Assembly: GCF_040802235.1 (NCBI RefSeq) | Contig: NC_133172.1 | Location: 58,163,613 to 58,227,612, forward strand | Length of the DNA: 64,000 bases | DNA from: Manis javanica | Taxonomy: Eukaryota; Chordata; Mammalia; Pholidota; Manidae | Direction of reading: 5' to 3' | In this document: positions 24,372 through 39,400 of the stretch, one piece after another | Layout of the letters: every line of letters starts with the position of its first letter | Position numbering within the stretch: position 1 is the stretch's first letter | Notes under the pieces: generated by a model | What the model was told of the DNA's origin: nothing | Seen by the model: the letters and a program-made list of their open reading frames with translations, nothing else | Databases searched by the model: none | Program-made: the position numbers and the translations under genes

Positions 24372-26500
24372 CTTTTTTTGTGCATTTCAATAACTTTATT
24401 AAAAGGTATATCCCTTAGTAGCAAAACTTAATGGTAGTTGGTTAGTTTACCTCTGCCAACTCAAAATTAACACTGAAATATTAAAAATATTGGAACATAA
24501 TATCCTTTGGGAAAACTGAAAAGTTATCCACAGAACACAATTTACAAAAGTGTTATACTGTGGTTCTTTAGTTTACTTTCCAGTTATTTACCCATAACAT
24601 GGTGTCAAAATTGGGTACGGCCATCCTGGATGAATTTGGGCTGCACACTGCACTGAGTAACTATTTACAACACTTGTAACATTGTAGATCTCCTTACACT
24701 GACTGGCTGACTTAGAAAATCCTGAACACTATCTTAGCAACCTCATAATTATGAAGATGCCACTTAAGATTTTCCTTTTGGCATAGTAGGGGCAATTAGT
24801 TGGAAGTATATTCTCTTCCTTTTGAACAAAACTCAAATTTAGAAACAGTGGCAGTATTATACAAGCAGTCCTTAGTAAATACTTCTGGTGTGTTAAGTTT
24901 TTGGAGTGATGTTGATTTGAGTTACTAATACAACAAATTTTCTTGATAGAACTAGATTGAGGCAGATTTTGCATAAAAATTTGTCATGGAAACAAACATT
25001 CCTTGTTCTCTAGAAAACACATTAAAGATAGTAATATGTCAAGATTACTAGATCTGCATTTTTTTGCTTCATATAACATGCTCTCAAATTTAAATGTAAT
25101 TTTTATGTAGCAATGTAATCCACATCTCTGGTTAGTCAATTACTTGCTTTATGGATGACAACAAACCACTTTAACTGCCTAAAATAATAACACTTGTTAG
25201 CCTTAAAAGTGCATTTGTGAAATGTTGGTTTTGATATAAGCCTCATAAATTTAAAATTTAAGTAGGTCACCATTTTTAGTATCATCGAAATATAACATAT
25301 TGACCCAATATAGAAAGTTGGATCAATGTTAGAAATGAAGATTCACAGTTTATCTTGACAGGCTTGTCATTAGCATCTCACACTTATGCTCTGAACCTTG
25401 ATTTGTATGCTTCACAAATGAATTAAAATTTTAGCATAAGTCCCACTGAAGGATAATATTAGACAGTTCCCCCAAACCTGAGAACATTAATGCTACTCCA
25501 GTTGTGATGTTTTGAGGTCTCACACCTTAAATCCATTATATTATAATGGAATTAATAGCTCAGGATTGTGGAGAAGGGCTTCAGGGGAGTTTTTCATTGC
25601 CATAATAATCCAGTTAAGGGACCATTTCAGGAATTGTTGAAAGGTGGGCTATTTTGTAGTAACTGTGCTTCAATTGCCAAGTAGTACACCCAGAAACAAT
25701 CCATTTCAACTTCTGAACATTTGATTTGGAACGCTTTCACAAATATTCAGTTAAACACTTGGACAAGAGTTCTTGCCAGAAGGTCAAATCTCTGCGATTT
25801 ATTTTGGAATGTGTCTGAAGACATTCTCCTCCTGTGAACTCTACACACTTCTTGCTTGGGTCTCCAGAGCAATGATAGTATCAGTACACAAGGCTTTGCA
25901 TTAGAAAATATGATTCTGCAGTGGCATGCCTTAAGATGAACTTGTAGTCTTTCAAAATTAAGGCTATTCCTCTTTTCAAATGGCAAGTTCTCTTGAATGA
26001 GTAACAGTGTTACAGAAATTGAAAGGCAGTAGTAGCTTTGACTTTCCAGGAAACCTCTATTTTCATCAAGTCTGAAACCATGAACCTATACTGGTTTATT
26101 TGGATCAAGTCAACTGTCAATGGGACATTGCTTTCCTCTTCTATTGATTTTACAGCTAAACAGAAGCAGCTCAGACCAACACACCCAAGATGTTTGGGCT
26201 GTAACGTCATTTTGGACAGGACTGTCCAGTAAATTGACAAGTAGAGAAAACGTCTCGGTGTCGAACTCAAAAAACTGAGTCAGGCTAAGATCTTTTGCTT
26301 CAAAGTCCCTTAGCCTTACAATCATTCTGTGGCCATTATCATGTGCTGATTCAGTTAGTCTCAAGCAGCAGACCTTTGGCTGACATCTCAACTCGTCCCA
26401 AAAAGTGCATTCAACGGGTGTAGCAGTTTCTGAGAGTCAGTTGTTTCTACCTCTGTCATCTTGATTGCGACTGTGGCTCCTCAAGCAGCGATAACCACCC
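24372..26500 (-). pseudogene. CCNG1: Processed pseudogene of cyclin G1
   Basis: An intronless cyclin G1 cDNA copy reads on the minus strand. The ATG equivalent is at 26,459 (TEVETTDSQKLL), followed by segments such as FEFDTETFSL, QPKHLGCVGLSC, VKSIEEE, WKVKATTAFQFL and NSLNFERLQ. A stop equivalent lies at 25,614-25,616 after STIPEMVP. A 1.2 kb 3' UTR follows, ending in AATAAA and a short A-run near 24,373. The cyclin box is broken by several frameshifts and small deletions, for example after residue 20 and within KIE-VSWK. The parent gene has several introns and none are kept, so this is an L1-mobilised retrocopy. It starts about 0.3 kb past the GCSH 3' end on the same strand. I found no clean target duplication. 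The 5' limit is approximate. Confidence 0.9.
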
Positions 26501-26788
26501 TCCCTAGGCCTGCTCTCACCTCACCCCACAATATTAGATCTGAGAGGTCCACAGACTAGGGGGCTCGTGGGTAAGAGGTGAGAGGCAGGTAGAGGGAGAG
26601 CTTTCCTGGATGCAGGTCTCTGCAGCACCGCCTGTATGATACCGCCCACCTCAGGGTCAGCTCAGAGCCAAAGGGCTTAAATATCCTTTTAAAAAATAGT
26701 TTTCCATAAGTGAAAATTAGCATCTTCACAAATACTAGCAGAGTCATAACAACAAAGCAGAAAACATTCTTATGAAGATGTTGGCTTT

Positions 26789-26811
26789 TTTATTATTAAA
26801 CTGTTTTTATT
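26789..26811 (-). terminator. GCSH: GCSH polyadenylation signals (candidate)
   Basis: Two AATAAA hexamers on the minus strand (plus TTTATT at 26,806-26,811 and 26,789-26,794) lie about 510-525 bases past the GCSH stop codon. They are the best candidates for the end of a roughly 0.5 kb 3' UTR (27,314 to about 26,775). Confidence 0.55.
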
Positions 26812-27314
26812 TTCCTGCAAGCCTATCGCTTCACTGTTATAAAAATAGCACCAGCTAACACAGTATATTGCAAAATTAAGATAGTATTGTTCTTCATCTG
26901 ACAATATACAACAAAGACTTTTCTCCACTGCCAGGCATTCCCAATGGAAAGATCATTAAGTATTTTGACCCAAATCCAGGGATGGATATAAGCAAGTTAT
27001 ATAAGACTTAAGATAATGTTATCCTTGAATTATATAATTTTTATACCAACTTTTTGCACAAAATTTTAGCAACTATGAATATTGTAACTGTAGCCTAGCC
27101 TATAGATCATAGGGTATTGTGGAAAAGATGCATAGTGTATTTATCTGTAATTACAAAGTTAAGGGGATTTTTCTTCCCACACACTGTAGAAATTAGTTTC
27201 TTCTTCCACTGGTACTACTTAAAGTTGCTCTTTAAAATTTTCTATCCACCACTAATTTAAGACAACTATGCTAGATTAAGTTGTTTCATACTAGTTTATT
27301 TAGGAGTTCCATTT

Positions 27315-27412
27315 TCAGTCCTCAATAGATTTTATGTATTTCTCATATGCTTCTTCACTCATAAGTTCATCTAGTTCCGAAGGATTACTCAGTGTCATCT
27401 TGATCAGCCAAC
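27315..27412 (-). CDS. GCSH: GCSH exon 5 coding part (residues 142-173, stop)
   Basis: Acceptor TTTTTTTGGTTGCAG precedes base 27,412. It encodes [18 protein letters not shown] and ends in [10 protein letters not shown] with TGA at 27,317-27,315. The last residue is Asp where I recall Glu in human, a conservative change. Confidence 0.95.
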
Positions 27413-30400
27413 CTGCAACCAAAAAAAGTGTCTTGTATTCAAAAATTACCTCTTAAGAGTAAAAGTCTAATTCACTCAAAATGTAAAATTTTTGAGGGCC
27501 TCAGAATTAATCTAGTATTTACGTAAAATCACTCAGTTTTTTCAAGGAGCTAAAATTTTAGCCTTAATCATTAGGTTAATATCCTTCATATCACAACTGA
27601 AAAAAAATTATAACCAGAATTGATTCTACCATAACAGATTAAGAACTCTTAGGTTGTAGTAACATTCAACAATGGACACTTAAGACTTTACATATGGATC
27701 CAAATAGACAAGACTTGGTATATCTTTCTTTTAAAAAAGAACACCAAGACTCACCTCAAACCCGAAGACATACACAGACTAAAAGTCAAGGGATGGAAAA
27801 AGATATTTCATGCAAACAATAGGGAGAAAAAAGCAGGTGTTGCAGTACTTATATCAGATAAAATAGACTTCAAAACAAAGAAAGTAACAAGAGATAAAGA
27901 AGGACATTACATAATGATAAAGGGGTCAGTTCAACAAGAGGATATAACCATTATAAATATATATGCACCCAATACAGGAGCACCAACATATGTGAAACAA
28001 ATACTAACAGAATTAAAGGAGGAAATAGAATGCAATGCATTCATTCTAGGAGACTTTGACATACCACTCACTCCAAAGGACAGATCCACCAGACAGAAAA
28101 TAAGTAAGGACACAGAGGCACTGAAGAACACACTAGAACAAATGGACTTGACAGACATCTACAGAATTCTACACCCAAAAGCAGCAGGATACACATTCTT
28201 CTCAAATGCACATGGAACATTTTCCAGAATAGACCACATACTAGGCCACAAAAAGAGCCTCAGTAAATTAAAATAAAGATTGAAATTCTACCAACCAGCT
28301 TCTCAGACCACAAAGGTATAAAACTAGAAATAAATTGTACAAAGAAAACAAGAAGGCTCACAAACACATGGAGGTTTAACAACATGCTCCTAAATAATCA
28401 GTGGATCAATGATCAAATTAAAACAGAGATCAAGCAATATATGGAGACAAACGACAACAACAGCACAAAGCCCCAGCTTCTGTGGGACATGGCGAAGGCA
28501 GTTCTAAGAGGAAAGTATATAGCAATCCAGGCATATTTAAAGAAGGAGGAACAATCCCAAATGAATAGTCTAAAGTCACAATCATTGAAACTGGAAAAAG
28601 AACAAATGAGGCCGAAACTAAGCAGAAGGAGGGACATAATAAAGATCAGAGAAGAAATAAATAAAACTGAGAAGAATAAAACAATAGAAAAAAATCAATG
28701 AAACCAAGAGGTGATTCTTTGAAAAAATAAACAAAATAGATAAGCCCCGAGCCACACTTATTAGGAGACAAAGAGAATCTACACACATCAACAGAATCAG
28801 AAATAAGAAAGGAAAAATCACGACAGACCCCACAGAAATACAAAAAATTATTAGAGAATACTATGAAAATCTATATGCTAACAAGCTGGAAAACTGAGAA
28901 GAAATGGACAACTTCCTAGAAAAACACAACCTTCCAAGACTGACCAAGGACAAAACAGAAAATCTAAACAGACCAATTACCAGCAAAGAAATTGAATCAG
29001 TATTCAAAAAACTAGCCAAGAACAAAACCCCTGGGCCAGATGGATTCACCACTGAATTTTATCAGACATATAGAGAAGACATAATACCTATTCTCCTTAA
29101 AGTTTTCCAAAAAACAGAAGAGGAGGGACTACTTCCAAACTCATTCTTTGAAGCCAGTATCACTCTAATACCAAAACCAGGCAAAGACCCCACCAAAAGA
29201 GAAAATGACAGACCAATATCCTTGATGAACATAGATGCAAAAATACTCAACAAAATATTAGCAAACCGAATTAAAAAATACATCAAGAGAATCATACACC
29301 ATGATCAAGTGGGATTCATCTCAGGTGCAAGGATGGTACAAAATTCAAAAATCCATCATCATCATCCACTACATCAACAAAAGGGCAAAAACCACATGAT
29401 CATTTCCATAGATGCTGAAAAAGCACTCGATAAAATTCAACATCCATTCATGATAAAAACTCTCAACAGAATCAGTATACAGGGTAAGTGCCTCAACATA
29501 ATAAAGGCCATATATGACAAACCCACAGTCAACATCATACTTAACAGCAAGAAGCTGAAAGCTTTTCCTAAGATCAGGAACAAGATAGGGATGCCCACTC
29601 TCTCCACCATTATTCAACACAGTACTGGAGGTCCTAGCCACGGCACTCAGACAAAACAAAGAAATACATAGCATCCAGATTGGTAAAGAAGAAGTCAGAC
29701 TGTCACTATTTGCAGATGACATAATATTGTACATAAAAATCCCTAAAGACTCCATTCCAAAACTACTAGAATATCTGAATTCAGCAAAGTTGCAGGATAC
29801 AAAATACACAGAAATCTGTTGCTTTCCTATATACTAACAATGAACTAACAGAGAAATCAGGAAAGTAATTTCATTCACAATTGCATCAAAAAGAATAAAA
29901 TATCTAGGAATAAACCTAACCAAGGGAGTGAAAGACCTATACCCTGAACACTACAAGACACTCTTAAGAGAAATTAAAGAGGACACTAACAAATGGAAAC
30001 TCATCCCATGCTCTTGGCTAGGAAGAACTAATATTGTCAAAATGGCCATCCTGCCTAAAGCAATCTACAGATTCAATGCAATGCCTATCAAAATACCAAC
30101 AGCATTCTTCAATGAACTGGAACAAATTTAAAATTCATATGGAACCACAAAAGACCCTGAATAGCCAAAGCAATCCTGAGAAGGAAGAATAAAGCAGGGG
30201 AGGTCTCGCTTCCCAACTTCAAGCTCTACTACAAAGGCACAGTAATCAAGACAATTTGGTACTGGCGCAAGAACAGACCCACAGACCAGTGGAACAGATT
30301 AGATACTCCAGATATTAACCCAAACATACGCTCAATTAATATATGATAAAGGAGCCATGGACATACAATGGGGAAATAACAGCCTCTTCAACAGCTGGTG

Positions 30401-33400
30401 TTGGCAAAACTGGACAGCTACATGTAAGAGAATTAAACTGGATCATTGTCTAACCCCATACACAAGTAAATTCAAAATGGATCAAAGACTTGAATATAAG
30501 CCATGAAACCATAAAACTCTTAGAAAAAAACATAGGCAAAGATCTCCTGGACATAAACATGAGCAACTTCTTCAAGAACATATCTCCCCAGGCAAGGGAA
30601 ACAAAGGCAAAAATGAACAAGTGGGACTATATCAAACTGAAAAGCTTCTGTACACCAAAGGGTACCACCAATAGAACAAAAAGGCATCCTACAGTATGGG
30701 AGAATATATTCATAAATGACAGATCCGATAAAGGGTTGAGATCCAAAATATATAAAGAGTTCATGCACCTCAACAAACAAAAAGCAAATAATCCAATCAA
30801 AAAATGGTCAGTGGAACTGGACAGTTCTCCAAAGAAGAAATTCAGATGGCCAACAGACACGTGAAAAGACGCTCCACATCACTAGTCATCAATGAAATGC
30901 AAATTAAAATCACAATGAGATATCACCTCACACCAGTAAGGATTGCCATCACCCAAAAGACAAACAACAACAAATGTTGGCAAGGATGTGGAGAAAGGGG
31001 AACCCTCCTACACTGCTGGTGGGAATGTAAATTAGTTCAACCATTGTGGGAAGCAGTATGGCGATTCCTCAAAAAACTCAAAATAGAAATACCATTTGAC
31101 CCAGGAATTCCACTCCTAGTAATTTACCCTAAGAATGCAGCAGCCAAGTTTGAAAAAGACAGATGCACCCCTATGTTTATCACAGCACTATTTACAATAG
31201 CCAAGAAATGGAAGCAACCTAAGTGTCCATCAGTAGATGAATGGATAAAGAAGAGGTGGTACATATACACAATGGAATATTATTCAGCCATAAGAAGAAA
31301 ACAAATCCTACCATTTGCAACAACATGGATGGAGCTAGAGGGTATTATGCTCAGTGAAATAAACCAGGCAGAGAAAGACAAGTACCAAATGATTTCACTT
31401 GTCTGTGGAGTATAAGAACATAGAAAAAACTGAAGGAGCAAAACAGCAGCAGAATCACAGAACCCAAGAATGGACTAACAGTTACCAAAGTGAAAGGGAC
31501 CTGGGAGGATGGGTGGGAAGGGAGGGATAAGGGGGGGGGGGTGGGGGGAGAAAGGGGCCATTATGATTAGCATGCATCATGTGTGTGGTGGGGCACGGGG
31601 AGGTCTGTACAACACAGAGAAGACAAGTAGTGATTCTACAGCATCTTACTATGCTGATGGACAGGGACTGCAATGGGGTGGGGGGGGGACTTGGTGATGG
31701 GGGGAGTTTAGTAAACATAATGTTCCTCACGTAATTGTAGATTAATGATACCAAAAAAACAAAAAGAACATAAACGAGGGTATGGGCATTAGGAAGCAGT
31801 CATAGAGAGAAGGGCAAGGTGGCAGGCAACAGGACTACAATGAATCCTAATTTTGTTGTTTATTGGCTATGTGACCTTAACAGATAAATCCTTTCAGGCC
31901 TCAATTCATATATAAAAAAATAGAATTGCTGTTTGCTTTTGGCCTACCTCATGGGTTATTCTGAAGATGAAAACATGAAAAAAACTGAAATTAACACAAT
32001 AGGTATTATTCTACTACCACCTACATCACAAAATATGATTGGATGCTTTGTGTCTGAAGCAGTAAATACTTTCCAAGTGTTTACAATGAGTCTACAACTA
32101 TGATACAAAGAGCCCTGTAGAATAAGACAATATTTTCATCAGAGATCTTAAGCAATCTTATATATTCAGCTAATGTCCTCCTTTTCTAAGGAAAACATCT
32201 CTTTAGTACTAAAAAGGGCAGAGAGAGAAAGCTAAAGCTTGCTTTAAACTCTAGATTAAATGTTAAGTGCAACAACAGTCCTTTGAAAATTTCCTAGCAA
32301 CAACTTACCATCTTCATAACAAGATTTGTTGACAAGTCCTGGATTTTCGGCCAGAGCTTCATTAATTTCAGTTACTTCTCCTGATAGAGGAGAATAGAGT
32401 TCACTAGCAGCTTTCACACTTTCCAAAGCTCCAAACTCATCTAAATTGAGAAAATAAAACATTAAATATCAAAAGTTAATGACCTTTGAAAGGATAACAT
32501 ATGGAGAAATGTAACCTTTAAGACAGTCATGATAAAAAATTCTAAGTATCTTTAATTAAAAATAAAGTTAATAAAAATAAAGTTAAGTTTTGTCCTAGCA
32601 CCTATAAGGAGGACATAAATATTCTCAATATGGACCCATCTCTTCTAGACAGAGTGAACAACAAATGGTGGTGTATCTGAATACCAGATATGCTTAAATT
32701 AAGTTCAGTAAGAAAAAAATTTCAATTTACTGTGGCTCAGGAAAAATAAAATAAAATTATAGGAGATGCCAGTAATGGTGAAGTACCTCATATCAAACCA
32801 GCCTTCCTGCAGATAACAATTACAAATTCTGAACAAAACATAAAAACAATTATGAGCTCTGTAGAGTGACCAAAACGTGAGTCAACCCTTGAAAGCAGGG
32901 ACCCAAACTGGGTGAGACTTTCATTTATACAATATGCACCCTGGTAACACTGCACCATCCAAAGAGCAGAGTGTAACTAGAACATAAATACAAAACCAAT
33001 CTTATTTGCTTGATCAGTCAGAGGATAGCATGTAGGGCTGGCTAAAAAAGTTGCCTAGAAACTGAGGGCTGAAATCCTAGAAAGAAGGGAGCCAGAGTGA
33101 AGAAAAAGTCTACAGAAAGACCCTTAAATGACCCACACTCACATTCTGAAATTAGCAGAGAACCTAAAGTAGCTATTGAAACTATGTTCAGTGACTTAAA
33201 AAAAAAATCGTAAGTGTACATATGGGGGAATACGTGCAAAGAAATGGAAATTCTAAAAAATGAACATTCTAGAACTGGAAAGAATATCTAAAATTAACTG
33301 GATGGCATTAAAAGCAGATTGAATACAGCAGATCAGTGAAGGTGAAGAAAGATTATCAGAAATCAAAAATCCAGAGCAGAGTCAAAAAAAAAAATCTTAA

Positions 33401-36400
33401 GTCACCTGTGGGACAGTATCAAGTGATCTGAACAGAATGACAAAGAGAATACAACATACAAAATTTGTAGGCTATATCTAAAGTAGTGCTTAAAAAGGAA
33501 ATTAATATTTTTAGGTTCTATTTAATAAGAGTATCTTAAGAATCAATGACGTGGATTCTACAGACACTAGGAAATGAACAAAAGCAGTTTGTGGAGAGGA
33601 AGCAACGCTCAGAAGAAGGGGTGACACTGGTAATTTTTTTTAATGGCTTTTAATCTGAAGAGAGGTACCAATCTGTGCCATGAAAGCCAAAATTCTTAAA
33701 GAAAACCTCAGTTTTACTGGCTTAAAGGACCAGAAAACAAGTATTTGGGACCCCCATACCTATTGAAAAGTGAGATGGGAAATCCCAAGAGACTGAAATG
33801 GAGAGCCCTGAATCAAGTGTGTGCAGGGCAGACTCCAAGTATCCCAGCTAAGGCTAGAAGAACTAAACTTCGATTTTAGCTGCCACCCACCACAAGGGAG
33901 GCAGTGTTTTACAGTATGAGTTTAAAAAGTCAAGTAAAAAAATACTAAAATGGACAAAACCCAAGTTTCCACCTTAAGAAGCTGAAAAGATAAGAGCAAA
34001 TTAAATCTAAGTTGAAGGAAGAAAATGATAAAGATACGAACAGAACAAATGAAATGGAAAACAAAACTAACAGTAAAAATGGGTTCCTTCAAAATAAAAT
34101 TGATAAATAGCTAACAAGACTTCTCAAGAAGAGAGAAAAACAATTACCACAAATGTGAAGGAATGAAAAAGGAGTCCTCACTACAAAGCCTACAGACATG
34201 AAGGATAGTAATTGAAAAATGAGTATCTTTATGCTGAATTTGACAACATAAAATGGAAAATTCTTCAAAAAAAAACCTAACAAAATGTAAGGTAACAATA
34301 TCTAATAGACATATCTATTAAAGAAATTAAATTTCTATCAGAAACTTTCCCACAAACAAATCTGGTTCAGATTTCACTGGTTAATTCTACCAAACATTTA
34401 AGGAAGAAAAATACTAACCTCATACACATTCCCAAATTTATTCTCTGAGACCAATATAACTCATTCCAAACTTGACAAAGCCACTGTAAGCTAAATATCT
34501 CAAGAACATAATGTAAAAATTACTCATTAGCAAATCAAATCCAGCAATTTATTTTTTAAAATAATTTTTGCATCATGACAATCAGCAATTCAAGGTTAAA
34601 CATTCAAAATTAAATCAGTATTATTCATTATGCTAAGAGAATAAGGCAATTGTCAATTTGTCAATTGATGGGAGAAAATGAATTTGACAAAACATCCATA
34701 AATAATGAAACTCTTATTAAACTAGACATAGAAAAGAACCACATCATCTGACAATGGGCATCTATAAGAAACCCCAAGCTGAATATCGTAACTAATGATT
34801 AACAATGTTTTCTTCAAGACCAGAACAAGGGCAATGATGTCAATTCTCACTACTTCTATTCAACATTATACTGAGGGCCCTTGGCCAGGGCAGTAAGGCA
34901 AGGGAAAAAAGTAAAATGCATAAAGATTGAAAGGAAAAAATAAAACTATTTACAATTGCTTTCAGTGTCTCAGTAACTTTTCATGGTGATCTCTAGGCCA
35001 AAACAAATAGCTAACAATTCAATTTATTAAAAGATTAAGCCCAAACTATTAAGTTTTTACATCCTAACAACTGAATAGCTGTTTGAAAAATTAACACACA
35101 TAAATGGAAAGAAAAATATTTTTCACTCTTTAATGACAATATACATGTGTCTGTTCCATATTGTGTAAGTTCTCCATCAGAGAATCAGACCGAACACTAA
35201 CCATTGCCCTATCTGATGTTCTACACTGATTTTTTTAAATCTTTTTTTTGTATCATTAATATACAATCACATGAGCAACAATCAAATCCCCACCACAAAC
35301 CCCATTATAGTCACTGTCCATCAGTGTAGTAAGATGCTATAGAGTCACTACTTCTCTGTGCTATAGTGCCTTTTCCGTGCCCCCCCCACATTGTGTGTGC
35401 TAATTCTACACTGACTTTTGTGTAGAATTTGCTTCAAAGATATATTATGCAAAGTGTTACAGTGAGATCTAATACTGAAACTGTTAACTCCATTGAGCCA
35501 TTAGTGTGGTGTCCAACAGATGTCTAAAATTTTAAGTATCCCACAGCATAGCGTTGAAGTATGTAGTTTGGGAACCATGGAGATAAAGATTTCTTAGAAT
35601 AAATAAAGATTTGTTCTATACAGAAGAAAGAACACTGAGTAAGTTGCTCTTGCTAAAATTAAAGCTTCTCATAAAAAAAAAGTTAAAAGCAAAGCTACAA
35701 ACTATGACAAAACAGTTGACCCTTGAACAATAAGGGGGTTAGGTGCCAACTTCCAGTGCAACCAAAAATATTAAAAGCCACCTATAACTTCTGACTCTCC
35801 AAAAAGTTAACTACTAATAGCTACTGTTGAACAGAGGCTTTGATAGTAACATAAATAGTTAATTAACATATTTTATATACACAGGTATCATATATTGTAT
35901 ACAAAGTTCTTAAAATAAGCAAGCTAGAGAAAAGAATGTTTTTTCAAGGAGTTCCAAATCTCCAAAAATTTTTCCAATATATTTATTGAAAAAAATCCAT
36001 GTGTAAATGGACCTGTGCAGTTCAAACCTGTGTTGTTCAAGCATTGAAAAGAATTTGTACCTAGATTATATGAAGAATGCCTAAAAATCAATGGTAAAAA
36101 CCCAAATGAAGGCTTGGTAAAAGGCTCGACTAAAGACCTCATAAAAAAAGGATAAATGGCAAAAAAAGACATGGGAAGGTGCTCAACTACAATTTGTCAC
36201 TAGGGAAATGCAAGTTAAAATCACATGAGGTTTGCAGTGCCTGCCTGTCTCATACTGCTGGCGAGAATGTAAAATGGTACAGCCACTTTGGAAAACTGGC
36301 AGTTTCATATGAAGTTAAACATATACCTACACTATGAGCCAGAAATTCCACTCCTACATATACTTAACCAAGAGAAATGAAGACATGCATTCACAAAAAA

Positions 36401-39400
36401 GATTTATCTAAAAAAATTTTATAGTAGCTTTATTCGTAACAGCCAAAAACTGGAATTAAAATGTGTTATGTTCATATAATGGGACACTTCAGCAATTAAA
36501 AAAATGAACTACTAATCACTGAACATCAAAGACTCTCAAAATCATGATATTGGACAAAAGAAATCAAACACATTGTGTAATTCCTTTTAAATGAAGTTAA
36601 AGAATAGTCAAAACTAAGCTATGGACAGAAATAATAAGGTTCACAGAACATACATGTTTGTCAAAACTCATTGGATTGTACACTAAGATCCATACTTTTC
36701 ATTGTATATAAATTTTATATAAATTTAGCAGAAAGTTTAAAGAGGAAATTCATTTGAGATACTACCTATTTACATTAATAGAATTTTTTTTTAAACCACA
36801 AAAAGGTTCAGGCTACTCACTGGCTGTAAAAGAGATGTTCAGAAGCTTAATCTCCCACCTGAGGGCAACAAGTGGGTACACAGTAAACATGAGAAAAGAA
36901 AACAACGTATGTTCTGATGTATAGAAAAAAGAAAAATGGACAGATGAAGATTATCAATCACAACAAGGGTCTTTCTATATCGGAAAAGGTTCCTAGGAAG
37001 ATTTTCAGAAAGAGAGATATAACCTTTATTGTATCATGGCCAACCAGGATATTGAAAGCCAGTAAGCAGAAAAAGGTCAAACAAGATAACTGATGAGGAA
37101 AGTTTAAGCAGAAAAAGAAATGGCCAAAGATATTTAGAAAATTAAATTCTGTAAGGCTGTCATATATGTCAAAGAACTTACAAATAATATACCCATACTA
37201 TTGGCTAATATTTATCAAAACGAATCTTACGCCAGATATTATGCTTCATTTAATCCTTTCAGCAACTGAGGTAGGTACAATTATCCTAACTTACAGATGA
37301 GAACTAAAGTAAGTAATTTCCCCCAAATCATACAGCTGATAGGTTGTGGGGCCAGAGGACCAGTTTTGACTCCTGAACCCATGTTCTTTCCTGATATTCT
37401 ATACTACCTCCGAAGAAAAGCAGAGGTCACCTTTTAAACTTTAGACCTCGGCTATATCACACTGCATCAGTGTATGTGTATGTACTAGAGGGAGGGCACG
37501 AAAGGCCATTTCCCTCTACTTCTTCCTACCTTCTGTTCCAGACTCTGAAAATGCTTGTTGCTCTCTTCCCCATCATCCCTTGCAACTAAGGGTGGCAATA
37601 CAACTCAAACCTGGAGTAAGATACAAGAAAACGTGTGCTGAGAGACTTCTGCTTGAGATGTTCTTTCCCCATAAAGAGACAAACAAAAGCCTGCCCTTCT
37701 CTCCCTACTTTTGGATATCATCATTTGAGAATGTGATGCTTCAAGATTTTTCTGCCATTTTGTGACCTCTGACACACTGAGGCATTGAAAAATTACCAGG
37801 AGAGATTGTGTCCTTGATGTGCCTTCATTGTGCCACAGAGCCAATCCTCTATCTCAATCTCCAGACTGCCTGAATGAGATACAATAAAACCCTACTGGTT
37901 AGTCTACTTTTAGTGAGTTTTCTGTTACTTGAGAAAAAAAGCACTCTAATTGAGCCTGAGAACAAACAAGATTTTATTCAAGGTGAATAAAATTTATGAC
38001 ACAAAGTTGAGAAAAACACTCACCTTGTTTATTCAATTTTGTCCCAACTTCCGGCAGACTACAGTAAACAACGTCTCCCAAAGCTTCCTAAAAACAAAAC
38101 AAAACAAAAAACACTAAAACAGCAAATTAAACTTCCTAGTGACTAAGAACTAGCCACACTGAATCCCCTTCCTATAATTTGTAATACACATTTTATATTT
38201 TAGGGGCTACATTCTGCTTTTTCTTATCACCCTTTAAAAACACAAAACTATTTGTAGCTCAGGAGCTGCAAGGAAACAGGCCACAAGCTGGATTTGGCCC
38301 ACAGGTAGTAGTGACCCCCGTCACAAATCCTAAGCCCCCCAAAAAGATTACTGGCTCTGGGAACAGACAGACTGTGCTTTTCCACCTGTGCAGTTTTTAT
38401 AGGCCATTTCCCCTGCTATATTTGCTGAAATCCTACCCACCGATACTACAAATAATAGTCCTCATGCCTTATACCCCTGCAGACGTGGTCTCCAGTAAGA
38501 AGTGAGCTCTCATCAGGTGAGCTCACTTACAACCTCCTGTACCGTCTGGTTCATTCATCATGTAATGTTCTGCATGCTGTTTTCCTAGTAGGTGATTCCC
38601 CTCAGAGATAAACTCCAGTGAGAACAGCTCTTCCACAGTATTTCACAAAGGACCCTGTCCCAGGCTGTACAGGTACAGATATGCCAGTGAAGATAGATAC
38701 AACTGCCATGATCCTCCGTGCCCAAGATTCCAACATTTCTGAAAATCATATACTCCAGTGGTTAATATCCCTTTACCATCCTGCCCCACCCCCAAAGGTG
38801 TGGCTGACAGTTGTGCTATTTGCTGCTTATTTTCTTTCACACAGTATCTCTAAAGGAAATCAGTGGGAAGGGGGAAATTAACAGAAAAAGATTGGCTAAA
38901 GGGAAGTTTTGCCTTTCTGTAATCTATGCCAATCTAGGTTTTCCCTCTTCTCCATGTCCCCCGCTATGTGCACATCGCTATATACACAAAACACTTGTCA
39001 ACATACCAGCATTTTGGCTGGCTTTTCTCCCTTAACTGTCCTAATATGAAACACACACATTTCTTTCTTAAATAAGGTAGGTTTCCTATTTCTAAGTGTT
39101 ATTGTTTCAGTACCTCTTAAAAACACTACTGCCCTAACTCAATTATGTTTTACTTGTTTCACCTATGATTGATTTATAAAGACACCCAAATAAACAATTT
39201 TTAAAAAGTAGAGACAATCCACAATTTAGGCAAGAGTAGTCTTTTAAGTATTTCAAGACAATCCAATACCTGTGCAAAATTGCTGATTCCCACTGTTCCG
39301 ATACCATTTTGTGTTGTTATCCATTCATGTTTGTCTGTGAATTTACGCACTAAAACAAAGACCAATATTTCAGAAGAACAGTGGCATCACTTCCTAAAAA

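Noticed and set aside
24372-26500. Cyclin G1 copy as a functional gene
   Set aside because: Multiple frameshifts and deletions break the cyclin box, introns are absent and there is an A-tail.
28904-29671. 255-codon open frame resembling reverse transcriptase
   Set aside because: It is a piece of a dead L1 ORF2, with frameshifts before and after, not a host gene.
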